Assembly (NCBI GenBank): GCA_003661775.1
Contig: QMWT01000003.1
Coordinates: forward strand, 1 to 35,024
From: Thermoprotei archaeon
Lineage (GTDB): Archaea > Thermoproteota > Thermoprotei_A > Sulfolobales > Ignisphaeraceae
Length of the DNA stretch: 35,024 nt
Direction: 5' to 3'
Part shown: positions 7,419 to 15,363 of the stretch, piece after piece
Position numbering within the stretch: the stretch's first letter is position 1
Layout of the letters: the number at the start of each line of letters is the position of its first letter
Notes under the pieces: generated by a model
The model's database searches: none
Seen by the model: only the letters and a program-made list of their open reading frames with translations
What the model was told of the DNA's origin: nothing
Made by a program: the position numbers and the translations under genes

Positions 7419-10400
7419 TCACTCCTCCTGATTCACCTTAACGACATTCTCTTGTGCAACAGCACCCAACTCTGCAAACTTGATATGCTGCGCAACCATA
7501 TGTTTGATATTATCAAGTGCTTCAGCAAGGTTCAGCTCACCTCTTTCAACCATATCCACGAGCTTTTCTAGCTTCCTAGTAGCTTCTTCACCCACAAGTT
7601 CTAGGAAATTATTTCTTATCACTGTTGAGATCTCGATCCCGAGCTTAGTTGGTATCAATGCTTTCCTCTTCTTACTAAGCACAATGTAGCCGTGCCTCAC
7701 ATTATTCTCTATTGCTTTAGAGTAAGTACTGGGTCTACCAATACCCTTGGTCTTCATTAACCTCACCACCTCAGCTGAAGTGAGTAGCCTGATAGCAGCC
7801 CCCCGCTTAATAATAACCTCATTTACCTTCAACCTATCTCTATTCAGAACCATTCTCAGCGCAGGAACAAGCCTTGGAGGATACACAACCGTAAACCCTT
7901 CTTTAACTATTTCAGTTGCTTCGTCGACCACAGTTTCATAATTACCTACTCCAAATCTCGCATGCACAAATTTTACAAGCGACGCTGCCATCTGGCTCGC
8001 TACAAACCTCCTGAATATCAAGTCATATAATCTAACATGTAGCTCACTTATATTAGTCAAGAGGCCTAGCTCACCACGAAGAAGTTTCCGTTTCAACTCT
8101 TCAGCATCCACGGGCGCAGTAGGTCTTATGGCCTCGTGAGCCCCTACATGTCCTTGACTCCACGTTCTTGGTACAAACAAGTTATTCATACCCAGTCTCT
8201 CTAGGTACTGACGAGCTATCTCGATACCTATGTTCGATACTCTATTACAATCAGTCCTGTGATACGTTATGAAACCACTTTCAAAGAGCTGCTGCGCCAA
8301 CTTCATCGTGAGGACTGCCGTGTATCTCAATTTCCTACCTGCCTCGATAATCATATCATCTGTGGAGAACGGGGGAGGAGGCTGCACCTCCTTCACATAC
8401 TCCTTAGCTTCAAGAACGTAAATACCTTCACGCCGAGCTTTTTCAGCAATCTTCTCTGCTTCATCTCTTTCAAAGATAAACAGCCGCAGCTTCATCCCTT
8501 CAGCATCTAGCACTACCCAGAAACCTCTCTTCCTTAGGTACTCCTCATATCTATCGACAACCCATAAGAGAACCGGCGATTGCACTCTTCCAGCTCCAAG
8601 CCACTTCTTTCCAAGTTTCAACTGAAGCCATGTACTTATCTCGAACCCGACCCACCTATCATCAACACGCCTAACAATCTGCGCTCTAATTCTTCCTATG
8701 TCAAGCTTCCGCGGATTCCTCAAAGCTTCAAGAATTGCTCTACGCGTAATCTCGTGAAACTCTACCCTTACCACATTGCTATTATAGGGTTTTAGCAACA
8801 TATACAGGTCGAACGCTATTTTCTCACCTTCATTATCAGGATCCGTAGCTATGTAGATTCTGTCTACCTCGTGTGCAAGTTTTCTAAGCGCGTTAACTAC
8901 ATGTTTACTGCTAACTATATTTGAAGAATTACAGTAAGGACATCTCTCGTAGAGACCCACAGTCTGTCTCCCACAACTCCTACAACGTATAATAAAGTCA
9001 TAGATTGGCATGTAGCGCCCACCACTCACATCAACACCGTGGAATCCCTCATCTGTAACTAAGTCAGTTAAGTGGCCTAGGGAGGCGGCTATATTAATAA
9101 TCACAACTTCATCATTATGAAGCGGAATAACAGCCTCATACACGGGGACTTCGCCCACATAGCGTTTAGCTGACTTGCCAAACATCGAGGCGATAGTACG
9201 CGCTTTCGTCGGGGATTCTACTATCATTAATGCGGTCACGATCCTATCATACTGCTTTGAACTCCCAGCCACCAGAATTCGGGAACGTTGAACTTGCTCC
9301 ACAACCTTCTCTAGATCAATCGCTGTTATATGGACAAACTTCAATTCAGGAACAAAACTCTTCAATCTTCGTTCGAGCATCGAGAGAAGATCATAGTCGT
9401 CAGCTACGATTAGGGAGAGGCCCAACGTTTTCCTTCCATTAAGAAGCCTCGAAGCTCTACCACTTGCTTGAATATAGGTATAAGGGTCAGGCCTGTAAAC
9501 ATACACATCCCTACCGCGTTTCATCACAACCGCTGTTGGGAGAACTATTTTACCTTCAATTCCTAGCATGACTTTAACTGTGTTGTAGAGCCACTTCTTA
9601 ATTTCTAAGAGCTTATCAAGTATCTCAGCTGTTTTATCATCACACTCCACACATCCCTTGGCCAAGAGTTTATTCAGTACATTGATATACCCTATAGAGG
9701 CTCTCTTCAGGATGTTTACTATGAATTCTAAGTATTCTTTACACTCAACTCCTCTTCGCGAAAGCTCTTCGAGGAGAACATACATGAATCGTACACTATT
9801 AAGCGCATTTTCTAGTTTAACCCCAGATCTCGGAACTCCTATGAATATAGTGAATTTTACTCGTAGAGGTTCATCGATCCCCCTCACTAAGATACCATAG
9901 TAGCTCGCTGAACCAATTAATACATCTACCTCTCCATTCCTAAATCTATCGAGACTCTTCCTCCCAGACTTTACAACTTCAACTCTAATCCCATGACGTT
10001 TAAGATATTCTGCTACCACCTTGGGACTCATACCCTGCGCCACGAACACCAGTCCGCTCTTTAGACGCTTCACAATCTCAACAACCTGCTCTAACCACGG
10101 CTCATCCATGTATACATAAGTATCGATAATCCTACGCCAGTACTCAAAAACTGCACCACCTTCAAAACCAAGAAGTTCGCGCAAGACCTTGGACTTCAGT
10201 CCACGGCTCCTGCCGGTAGCTGAAGCAACCACCAGCTGACAATGCCGTTCCAGTAATAAGATCTTCAACTTAGCTTTAGCTTCCTCTATGAACACCTCTA
10301 GTTCTTGTGCCTTGTGCTCGCGACCTGCAAGTCTAGCTACTACAAGTTCCTGCTTTGCTTTTGCTATTTCGTATGCAAGCTTTATCTCTTCATCGTCGAA

Positions 10401-11042
10401 GCCAAGCAGTTGCAATATACGGTCAATATTCCTAGAATTTCTTAGGAGTGCATCTAGGTCATCGGCTACTACAAGATTAAATCGCCATTTTCTAAGAAGC
10501 TCGTAGTTCTTAGATAAGAATCCTGCCGACGTTATCAGAATATCGAAATCGCCAGAAGCTATTCTCTCCTTAACCTTTTTCGCATTTCTTACGCCGGATA
10601 CGTAGAGCAGTACTCGAATCTCACTATCTGAAAACTTTTTAGCTCTATCATAGTACTCCTCTATCCTCCTCCAGAGCTGGGCAGCAATTTCTTTGGTGGG
10701 TGCTACGACATAGATTTTCCACTTGTAATTAATTGCTCTATAGAGCACGTACACTGCGAGCAAGGTAGATTTTCCAACACCTGTAGGCGCCACCATAGCA
10801 AAACTTTCTCCTGCTACGAGTCTCCTTATCCAAGCACGCTGAAGAGACCAAGGTTCAAACCCTGTAACATTCTTGAAGAAAGTCTCTAACTCATTAACCT
10901 CCTCCTCGAAAGCTCTCATAAACGTCTTAACACTAGCTTGAGCAGCGACGCATCGCGTACAAGCACCTTCGCTAAGTAGCTCTTCCGAAGTTACCCTCTC
11001 GCCGCAATACGGACAGCCGTGTCTGTAGACTACAGTAACCAT
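7419..11042 (-). CDS. rgy: Reverse gyrase
   Basis: Introduces positive supercoils into DNA using ATP; it is the hallmark enzyme of hyperthermophiles. The 1207 residues form one intact chain. An N-terminal zinc finger has CPYC near 10-13 and CTRC at 28-31. The helicase half has Walker A APTGVGKS (85-92), the DEAD equivalent DDLD (194-197), SATG (about 274-277) and QASGRASR (525-532). The type IA topoisomerase half has ESPTKA (609-614), the metal site DPDNEGE (734-740), a second zinc finger (Cys687, 690, 701, 704) and the catalytic Tyr927 in FITYHRTDC. The residue after TD is Cys, where Ser is common. It ends with the usual charged C-terminal domain. It is flanked on both sides by genes for Alba chromatin proteins, which read in the opposite direction. 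Confidence 0.97.
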   Translation of the reverse strand: MVTVVYRHGCPYCGERVTSEELLSEGACTRCVAAQASVKTFMRAFEEEVNELETFFKNVTGFEPWSLQRAWIRRLVAGESFAMVAPTGVGKSTLLAVYVLYRAINYKWKIYVVAPTKEIAAQLWRRIEEYYDRAKKFSDSEIRVLLYVSGVRNAKKVKERIASGDFDILITSAGFLSKNYELLRKWRFNLVVADDLDALLRNSRNIDRILQLLGFDDEEIKLAYEIAKAKQELVVARLAGREHKAQELEVFIEEAKAKLKILLLERHCQLVVASATGRSRGLKSKVLRELLGFEGGAVFEYWRRIIDTYVYMDEPWLEQVVEIVKRLKSGLVFVAQGMSPKVVAEYLKRHGIRVEVVKSGRKSLDRFRNGEVDVLIGSASYYGILVRGIDEPLRVKFTIFIGVPRSGVKLENALNSVRFMYVLLEELSRRGVECKEYLEFIVNILKRASIGYINVLNKLLAKGCVECDDKTAEILDKLLEIKKWLYNTVKVMLGIEGKIVLPTAVVMKRGRDVYVYRPDPYTYIQASGRASRLLNGRKTLGLSLIVADDYDLLSMLERRLKSFVPELKFVHITAIDLEKVVEQVQRSRILVAGSSKQYDRIVTALMIVESPTKARTIASMFGKSAKRYVGEVPVYEAVIPLHNDEVVIINIAASLGHLTDLVTDEGFHGVDVSGGRYMPIYDFIIRCRSCGRQTVGLYERCPYCNSSNIVSSKHVVNALRKLAHEVDRIYIATDPDNEGEKIAFDLYMLLKPYNSNVVRVEFHEITRRAILEALRNPRKLDIGRIRAQIVRRVDDRWVGFEISTWLQLKLGKKWLGAGRVQSPVLLWVVDRYEEYLRKRGFWVVLDAEGMKLRLFIFERDEAEKIAEKARREGIYVLEAKEYVKEVQPPPPFSTDDMIIEAGRKLRYTAVLTMKLAQQLFESGFITYHRTDCNRVSNIGIEIARQYLERLGMNNLFVPRTWSQGHVGAHEAIRPTAPVDAEELKRKLLRGELGLLTNISELHVRLYDLIFRRFVASQMAASLVKFVHARFGVGNYETVVDEATEIVKEGFTVVYPPRLVPALRMVLNRDRLKVNEVIIKRGAAIRLLTSAEVVRLMKTKGIGRPSTYSKAIENNVRHGYIVLSKKRKALIPTKLGIEISTVIRNNFLELVGEEATRKLEKLVDMVERGELNLAEALDNIKHMVAQHIKFAELGAVAQENVVKVNQEE

Positions 11043-11127
11043 TACCCACTACCATTTACACCTCTCTTGATACCTTCAAGATGAGTTGATAAGCCCGGAG
11101 GCGTATCCCGAACATCTGCCCACCTTG

Positions 11128-11195
11128 ATATAAGCTTTTATTGGAGTCCCTACTAAGCTGAAACACGCAACTGAATACCAGTACGCTCGGAGGTG
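11128..11195 (+). promoter_or_regulatory. alba promoter and strong ribosome binding site
   Basis: A TATA-like atataagc at 11128-11135 and a full GGAGGTG at 11189-11195, ending 7 bases before ATG 11203. This is the strongest ribosome binding site I noticed in the window, fitting a highly expressed chromatin protein. Confidence 0.5.
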
Positions 11196-11202
11196 CCGAA
11201 GC

Positions 11203-11496
11203 ATGTCCCAGGTTCCGGGAGCAACCAATGTTGTGCTGGTAGGCAAGAAACCCGTAATGAACTACGTACTAGCAGTGCTAACCCTCCTAAACCAAGGAGT
11301 TAACGAGATCGTTATAAAAGCTCGTGGAAGAGCAATCAGCAAAGCTGTTGACACCGTAGAGATAGTGAGAAACAGATTCCTACCCGGAAAGGTCGAGGTA
11401 AAAGACATCAAGATCGGCAGCCAGACTATCACGAGCCAGGACGGCAGACAGAGCAGAGTATCCACAATAGAGATAACCATAGAGAAGAAAGAGTAA
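11203..11496 (+). CDS. albA: Alba (Sac10b) chromatin protein
   Basis: An abundant dimeric nucleic-acid-binding protein that coats and bridges DNA. The 97 residues follow the Sulfolobus Alba sequence closely: NVVLVGKKPVMNYVLAVLT with Lys15-Lys16 at the acetylated, DNA-contacting position, KARGRAISKAVDT, then RNRFLPG and SQDGRQSRVSTIEI. The start is ATG 11203 after GGAGGTG. It is transcribed away from reverse gyrase with 160 bases between starts. A run of six T residues about 45 bases downstream is a candidate terminator. Confidence 0.96.
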   Translation: MSQVPGATNVVLVGKKPVMNYVLAVLTLLNQGVNEIVIKARGRAISKAVDTVEIVRNRFLPGKVEVKDIKIGSQTITSQDGRQSRVSTIEITIEKKE

Positions 11497-11537
11497 AACA
11501 CGAACCCAAGTCGTCATGGGATGGTGACACAAACAAC

Positions 11538-11545
11538 GTTTTTTG
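11538..11545 (+). terminator. T-rich candidate terminator of alba
   Basis: gttttttg follows the alba stop by about 42 bases, in the tail-to-tail gap with the gene at 11586. Archaeal RNA polymerase commonly stops at such T runs. No hairpin is evident. Confidence 0.3.
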
Positions 11546-11585
11546 AAGAGAAACCCTAGATAATGTGCTGAGGGACGAAGAAAGT

Positions 11586-11978
11586 TTACTCCAAACATTC
11601 AACGATGATGAGCCTGTCAAAGAAGCTCTTGACTTTGGCGCACTCTTCTCCACTAAGTGCTACCCTTATATGGTCGCCTCTCACCTCTATGAGCGCTTCA
11701 ATACCTTGGGCGCGTAAATTACGTCTTATTCTCTCAGCAATGTAATTGTTAAGTAGTCTTTTAATTGCGTCATCAAGAGGGTTTATTCTAACCTGCACAT
11801 TCTCAATAGATAAGAAACCTTTCTTGTGCAACCTCTTCATAACTTTACGCGCAATTTTTCTAGGCATCATTATTTGAAGAACTTCTAGCGCCTCACCGAT
11901 GTTTACTATGTTTTTCTCGCCTAACACTTCTCGCAATACTACGTATGTTGCCAACTCACGCTTAGACAACCATACCAT
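11586..11978 (-). CDS. Unrecognised 130-residue protein, possible winged helix
   Basis: The first 60 residues (LSKRELATYVVLREVLGE, then IARKVMKRLHKKGFLSIE) look like helix-turn-helix followed by a wing, the pattern of archaeal winged-helix proteins. The second half has a basic helix (YIAERIRRNLRAQGIE) and two strands. It could be a DNA-binding regulator, but I do not recognise the family. ATG 11978 lies about 30 bases after a TATA element at 12003-12012, so the mRNA may be leaderless. It is divergent from the gene at 12043 and shares that element. Confidence 0.6.
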   Translation of the reverse strand: MVWLSKRELATYVVLREVLGEKNIVNIGEALEVLQIMMPRKIARKVMKRLHKKGFLSIENVQVRINPLDDAIKRLLNNYIAERIRRNLRAQGIEALIEVRGDHIRVALSGEECAKVKSFFDRLIIVECLE

Positions 11979-12002
11979 AGCAACCCCGGACCTCAGCTGC
12001 CT

Positions 12003-12012
12003 GGTTATACAT
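12003..12012. promoter_or_regulatory. Shared divergent TATA element
   Basis: ggttatacat (plus) and atgtataacc (minus) both look like TATA boxes. They are about 30 bases from ATG 11978 (-) and about 35 bases from ATG 12043 (+). Confidence 0.4.
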
Positions 12013-12042
12013 CACCACAGCTCAGTTCTTACGAGGCTCATC

Positions 12043-12855
12043 ATGGGGATTTTTACTCGCGTGCACTTTGTGCAGTCGGGGTACTTGATTTTGAGGCTAA
12101 ACGAAGGATGCTGGTTCACTCCTATCTACGAAATTATTAAGGGTGGCGATAAACTTATCGAAGCTATCTTTGAGAAGTCAAAGACGGAGCCCATATTTAT
12201 AGCGCTCAAACCTACAATCATCCCAACCAAATTAAAAGGTCGAAGAACTGCAATCGCTATAGCTCCTCTCACTGTTATTACATGCAGTGAAAGGCTTGTT
12301 CCTAACTCTATTATTGCGACAGAGCCGCTATGGATCGACACCGCCATATTGATACCATACGCACGTAGCAGAGAAGATAATGAGTGTTTCAGCACCATCT
12401 TTGGTTTAGAGCTACCCGTAGATACTGAGTTAGGGGCTTCCTGTAACATCCTCAGATGCTCCCCTACCCCATCTATTGAAAAACTTGTGAAGTTAGCCCA
12501 GGATATGAGGAAAGGCGTTATATGCGTAGCAGATGCCGATATGCATGAAGATAAGGTTGCGATTAGAAGCGCCACTCACCCTCTGGCAAAAATATCGCTA
12601 GATCTAGTAGGAGAAAAAGCAAGCTGTGTTTGTTGCTTAGATGTAGAAGAGGCTATTCCGTGGATAGAGCCTATACTTATACATGGACAGAACGGGCATC
12701 ATTTAGTGCTGGGAGAGATTCTCTCAAACGTACTCGTGTTTCACGAAGATACAGGGAAGAAACTTCGATACATACTCTCACTATACACCTTAAGTGAGGA
12801 AATGAGCTCGACCTTAGCTAGGGTTTATACTTCCTTCCTCAAAAGAGGTTTTTAA
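12043..12855 (+). CDS. Unrecognised 270-residue protein convergent with XPB
   Basis: The frame is open from 11899, but the part before 12043 is antisense to the neighbouring gene. ATG 12043 has GAGG six bases upstream. I do not recognise the family. There are two similar-looking alpha/beta halves: the first has FIALKPTIIPTKLKG and TAIAIAPLTVI, and the second has VICVADADMHED, CVCCLDVEEA and HGQNGHHLVLGE, rich in Asp, His and Cys that could bind metal. There is no signal peptide or membrane span. The last 42 bases overlap the 3' end of the XPB helicase gene on the other strand. No other good frame occupies this stretch, so it is probably real. Confidence 0.6.
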   Translation: MGIFTRVHFVQSGYLILRLNEGCWFTPIYEIIKGGDKLIEAIFEKSKTEPIFIALKPTIIPTKLKGRRTAIAIAPLTVITCSERLVPNSIIATEPLWIDTAILIPYARSREDNECFSTIFGLELPVDTELGASCNILRCSPTPSIEKLVKLAQDMRKGVICVADADMHEDKVAIRSATHPLAKISLDLVGEKASCVCCLDVEEAIPWIEPILIHGQNGHHLVLGEILSNVLVFHEDTGKKLRYILSLYTLSEEMSSTLARVYTSFLKRGF

Positions 12856-14463
12856 CAATTGTTTCCGTCTACGTGATTCTATCTCCTCAAACGTATTTCT
12901 GACTACCACTTCATAGAGACGAGCCTCTTTTCCGGGAGCGGGTCTGAGGAGTCTACCCAATCTTTGAATAAACTGTCGACGAGAACCAGTACCAGTAACT
13001 ATCACACCTACATTCGCATCTGGAATGTCAAGGCCTTCGTCACCAACGGTTGTAACGACAAGAACTCGCGACAAACCTTTCCGGAATTGTTGAAGTCTTC
13101 TCCTTCTGACCTCCTCATTAATCTCGCCAGTAATTACATTGGCACCTAGGTACTCACCCAATTTATGGGCTTGCTCAACATACTGAGTAAATACTATTAT
13201 CTTGCTACCCCGTTTAAGCTCCTCCTCTACTATTCTTTTGACAGCCCCAAACTTAGATTGTGAGTTATGTACCAGCTGTCTGAGCTCGTTATGAATCTTA
13301 ACAGCCTTTATAGCCATCTCATCACCCATCTTCGCAGCTCTTAAAACCTCTTCAAACGATGTATATCCTACGATGGACCTGTAGGCTGAAAGCAACTCTC
13401 TATAACGCTTCCTTTCATCGGGTTTTAAATCCACCTTGATCGTTATAATGCGGAATGGCGCCAGGTATCCTTGAGCTGTTAACTCGCTTGGTGATTTAGA
13501 GTACACAACACCACCCATTAACGGAAACAACTCCTTGTGACGCCCGTCCTCTCTAACAACAGTCGCAGAAAGTCCCATTCTCATGGGCGCTACCGAGTTT
13601 GTAGCTATGAATCTAAACTTGTCTGCTGGAAGATGGTGCACCTCATCTACTATCAACAATGAGAAGTAAGGACTGAGTTTAGTTATATGCCTATACGCAG
13701 ACTGGTACGTGGTGATAGTTATAGGTGCTATTCTTTTGTCTTCAGAATAATAGAACCCGATGAGATTCTTAGGCGCATGAGTAAACTTTCTTATCTGCTC
13801 CGCCCACTGAAACATCTGCTCTTTTGTGAAGGCGACTATAAGCGTTCTAACATTCACTAAGGCCATAGCGGCTATCGCGATAACGGTCTTTCCGCTTCCC
13901 GTAGGTAATGCTACTACTCCTCTGTATTTATTCAGAGCCCATGCTCTCAAGGCTTCTTGCTGATAGTCTCTTAACGTTCCTAAGAACTTCAGCTTTATTG
14001 GTAGCTCGAGGTATGGGCTTAAACCAGTTTGATTTTCTACTTTAACACCTCGTTTAGAAAGAACGTCGATAACCTCAAAGAGATACATAGGTTTTATCTT
14101 GAACACCTTGCGCTCACGATCATAAACAAGTGCATGTTTTAAATCATCTATTAACTCACCTAGGTACCCTTGCGGTTCTAAAATGAACTCGTCACCATAT
14201 TTCTTCACTACTACCCTTACCCGGCTTTTTGCTAAGAGATCTTCGAGATACTCTAGTTCTTCGGGTTCGAGCTCTACATCGTATTTATTCAATATAGATA
14301 CTACGTCATCAACGTCCAGGCCGTTCTTTATTACCCTGTCTATATCCAGTACAAATCTCGACCCTTTCCCTGGCTCCCTTCCTAGATACCTTGCAATTTT
14401 CAGTAACTCATAGAACTCCTCATCGCTTAACCACTGATCTACATAGAACTCTAATCTCCTCAA
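12814..14463 (-). CDS. XPB-family DNA helicase (archaeal XPB2 type)
   Basis: A superfamily 2 DNA helicase/translocase related to the TFIIH subunit XPB, linked to DNA repair. The 549 residues have an N-terminal damage-recognition-like domain (about 1-150), Walker A LPTGSGKT (186-193), DEVH (273-276), the XPB-specific RED motif (Arg304-Glu305-Asp306 in TVVREDGRH), a thumb-like helical insert (about 345-410) and motifs V-VI ending QRLGRLLRP. It starts at TTG 14463 after a GGGGGCGAGG stretch. The gene for its usual archaeal partner nuclease Bax1 is not next to it in this window. It overlaps the unknown gene at 12043 by 42 bases, tail to tail. Confidence 0.93.
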   Translation of the reverse strand: MRRLEFYVDQWLSDEEFYELLKIARYLGREPGKGSRFVLDIDRVIKNGLDVDDVVSILNKYDVELEPEELEYLEDLLAKSRVRVVVKKYGDEFILEPQGYLGELIDDLKHALVYDRERKVFKIKPMYLFEVIDVLSKRGVKVENQTGLSPYLELPIKLKFLGTLRDYQQEALRAWALNKYRGVVALPTGSGKTVIAIAAMALVNVRTLIVAFTKEQMFQWAEQIRKFTHAPKNLIGFYYSEDKRIAPITITTYQSAYRHITKLSPYFSLLIVDEVHHLPADKFRFIATNSVAPMRMGLSATVVREDGRHKELFPLMGGVVYSKSPSELTAQGYLAPFRIITIKVDLKPDERKRYRELLSAYRSIVGYTSFEEVLRAAKMGDEMAIKAVKIHNELRQLVHNSQSKFGAVKRIVEEELKRGSKIIVFTQYVEQAHKLGEYLGANVITGEINEEVRRRRLQQFRKGLSRVLVVTTVGDEGLDIPDANVGVIVTGTGSRRQFIQRLGRLLRPAPGKEARLYEVVVRNTFEEIESRRRKQLLKTSFEEGSINPS

Positions 14464-14511
14464 ATCCTCGCCCCCTTATTATCGCTACATGTTTCTAAGG
14501 TACATAAGCGG

Positions 14512-14952
14512 TTAAGCGGGATTAAGAAAGTCTAAGAAGTAACCATCTATCTTAACATCGAGCTTCTTACCGTATAGCTTCTTTGCCAAAAGTCCAACCT
14601 TCTTAATACATTCGAGCAACTCTGTCTCGTTAGCCGGTATGAGCACTCCTACATCCTCACCATAGCTAAAGATGAATGCTCCGAGCTCACCCACAATATG
14701 GTTCAATTTTTCTATGGTGATCTTCTGCGATTCTTCTGGATTTAATACTACCAATAGTGCTATGGGCGTTAACTCCTCATCAAAGGGGTTCACTTCACAT
14801 GCAAGCAGGCTAAACATGAATGTAGGTTCCACCGAGAGCGTATAGTACACTAAGTTCATACCCCACACTTTTGCTTCTTCAACACTAAACCACACGATTT
14901 CGGGCTTCGCCAGAAACTCTCCTACTTTTTCTAAGAACTCTTGTACCTTCAT
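14512..14952 (-). CDS. Unrecognised 146-residue protein upstream of XPB
   Basis: A soluble acidic alpha/beta protein starting MKVQEFLEKVGEFLAKPE, with a central hydrophobic strand segment (TPIALLVVLN), then EELGAFIF-like strand and helix, ending with a Lys-rich strand (KKLDVKIDGYFLDF). I do not recognise it. It is read in the same direction as XPB with a 48-base gap, so it may share its mRNA. A TATA-like CTTAAAG lies about 35-45 bases before ATG 14952, in the divergent gap with gatC. Confidence 0.6.
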   Translation of the reverse strand: MKVQEFLEKVGEFLAKPEIVWFSVEEAKVWGMNLVYYTLSVEPTFMFSLLACEVNPFDEELTPIALLVVLNPEESQKITIEKLNHIVGELGAFIFSYGEDVGVLIPANETELLECIKKVGLLAKKLYGKKLDVKIDGYFLDFLNPA

Positions 14953-15008
14953 AACTTCTACCGCATATCATAGTTAGCTAATATTCTCTTTAAGCCGTTT
15001 TGAAAATC

Positions 15009-15016
15009 AAATATAG
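15009..15016 (+). promoter_or_regulatory. TATA box of the gatCAB operon
   Basis: aaatatag lies about 30 bases upstream of the AGGTG ribosome binding site (15041-15045) and 43 bases before ATG 15052. The alternative GTG 15043 would lie inside the binding site itself, so ATG 15052 is preferred. Confidence 0.4.
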
Positions 15017-15051
15017 CTTAGGCTGTAAGGATTTCCATCTAGGTGCAGAGT

Positions 15052-15357
15052 ATGGCTTCCACTACAGAGGCTGATGTCGATGTGATTGAGCATCTAGAAC
15101 GTTTAGCGTTGATAAAGTTCAGTCAAGAAGAGAGGGATAGACTTAAAAAGGAATTGAGAAAGATAATTGAATTCTTTGACCAGCTACGAGAACTTGGAGA
15201 ACTTAAAAACATTGAACCCTTGTTTCACGTATTGGATATAGAGTCTCCTCTAAGAGACGACGAACCACGTAGATGTGAGATCCCGCAAAACGAATTGCTA
15301 AGCGGTGCAGAGATCGAGCAAGGATATGTAAAAGCCCCTAGGACTATAAGCGGGTGA
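15052..15357 (+). CDS. gatC: Asp/Glu-tRNA amidotransferase subunit C
   Basis: The small subunit that wraps around GatA and stabilises the GatCAB complex. The 101 residues start MASTTEADVDVIEHLERLAL, with the family helix EEERDRLKKELRKII-like and the C-terminal SPLRDDEPR and PQNELLSGA features. ATG 15052 follows AGGTG by 6 bases; GTG 15043 would add three residues. The stop TGA is part of the GGTGA site for gatA, so the two genes are translationally coupled. Confidence 0.93.
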   Translation: MASTTEADVDVIEHLERLALIKFSQEERDRLKKELRKIIEFFDQLRELGELKNIEPLFHVLDIESPLRDDEPRRCEIPQNELLSGAEIEQGYVKAPRTISG

Positions 15358-15363
15358 AGATCC

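Noticed and set aside
11975..12015. C-box-like GTGATGT followed 12 bases later by CTGA on the minus strand
   Set aside because: Only one guide unit with an imperfect C box, and it coincides with the shared promoter element.
12126..12575. 149-codon frame on the minus strand opposite the 12043 gene
   Set aside because: It lies wholly inside the longer plus-strand frame, has low-complexity Ser/Ile-rich content typical of a shadow frame, and no binding site.
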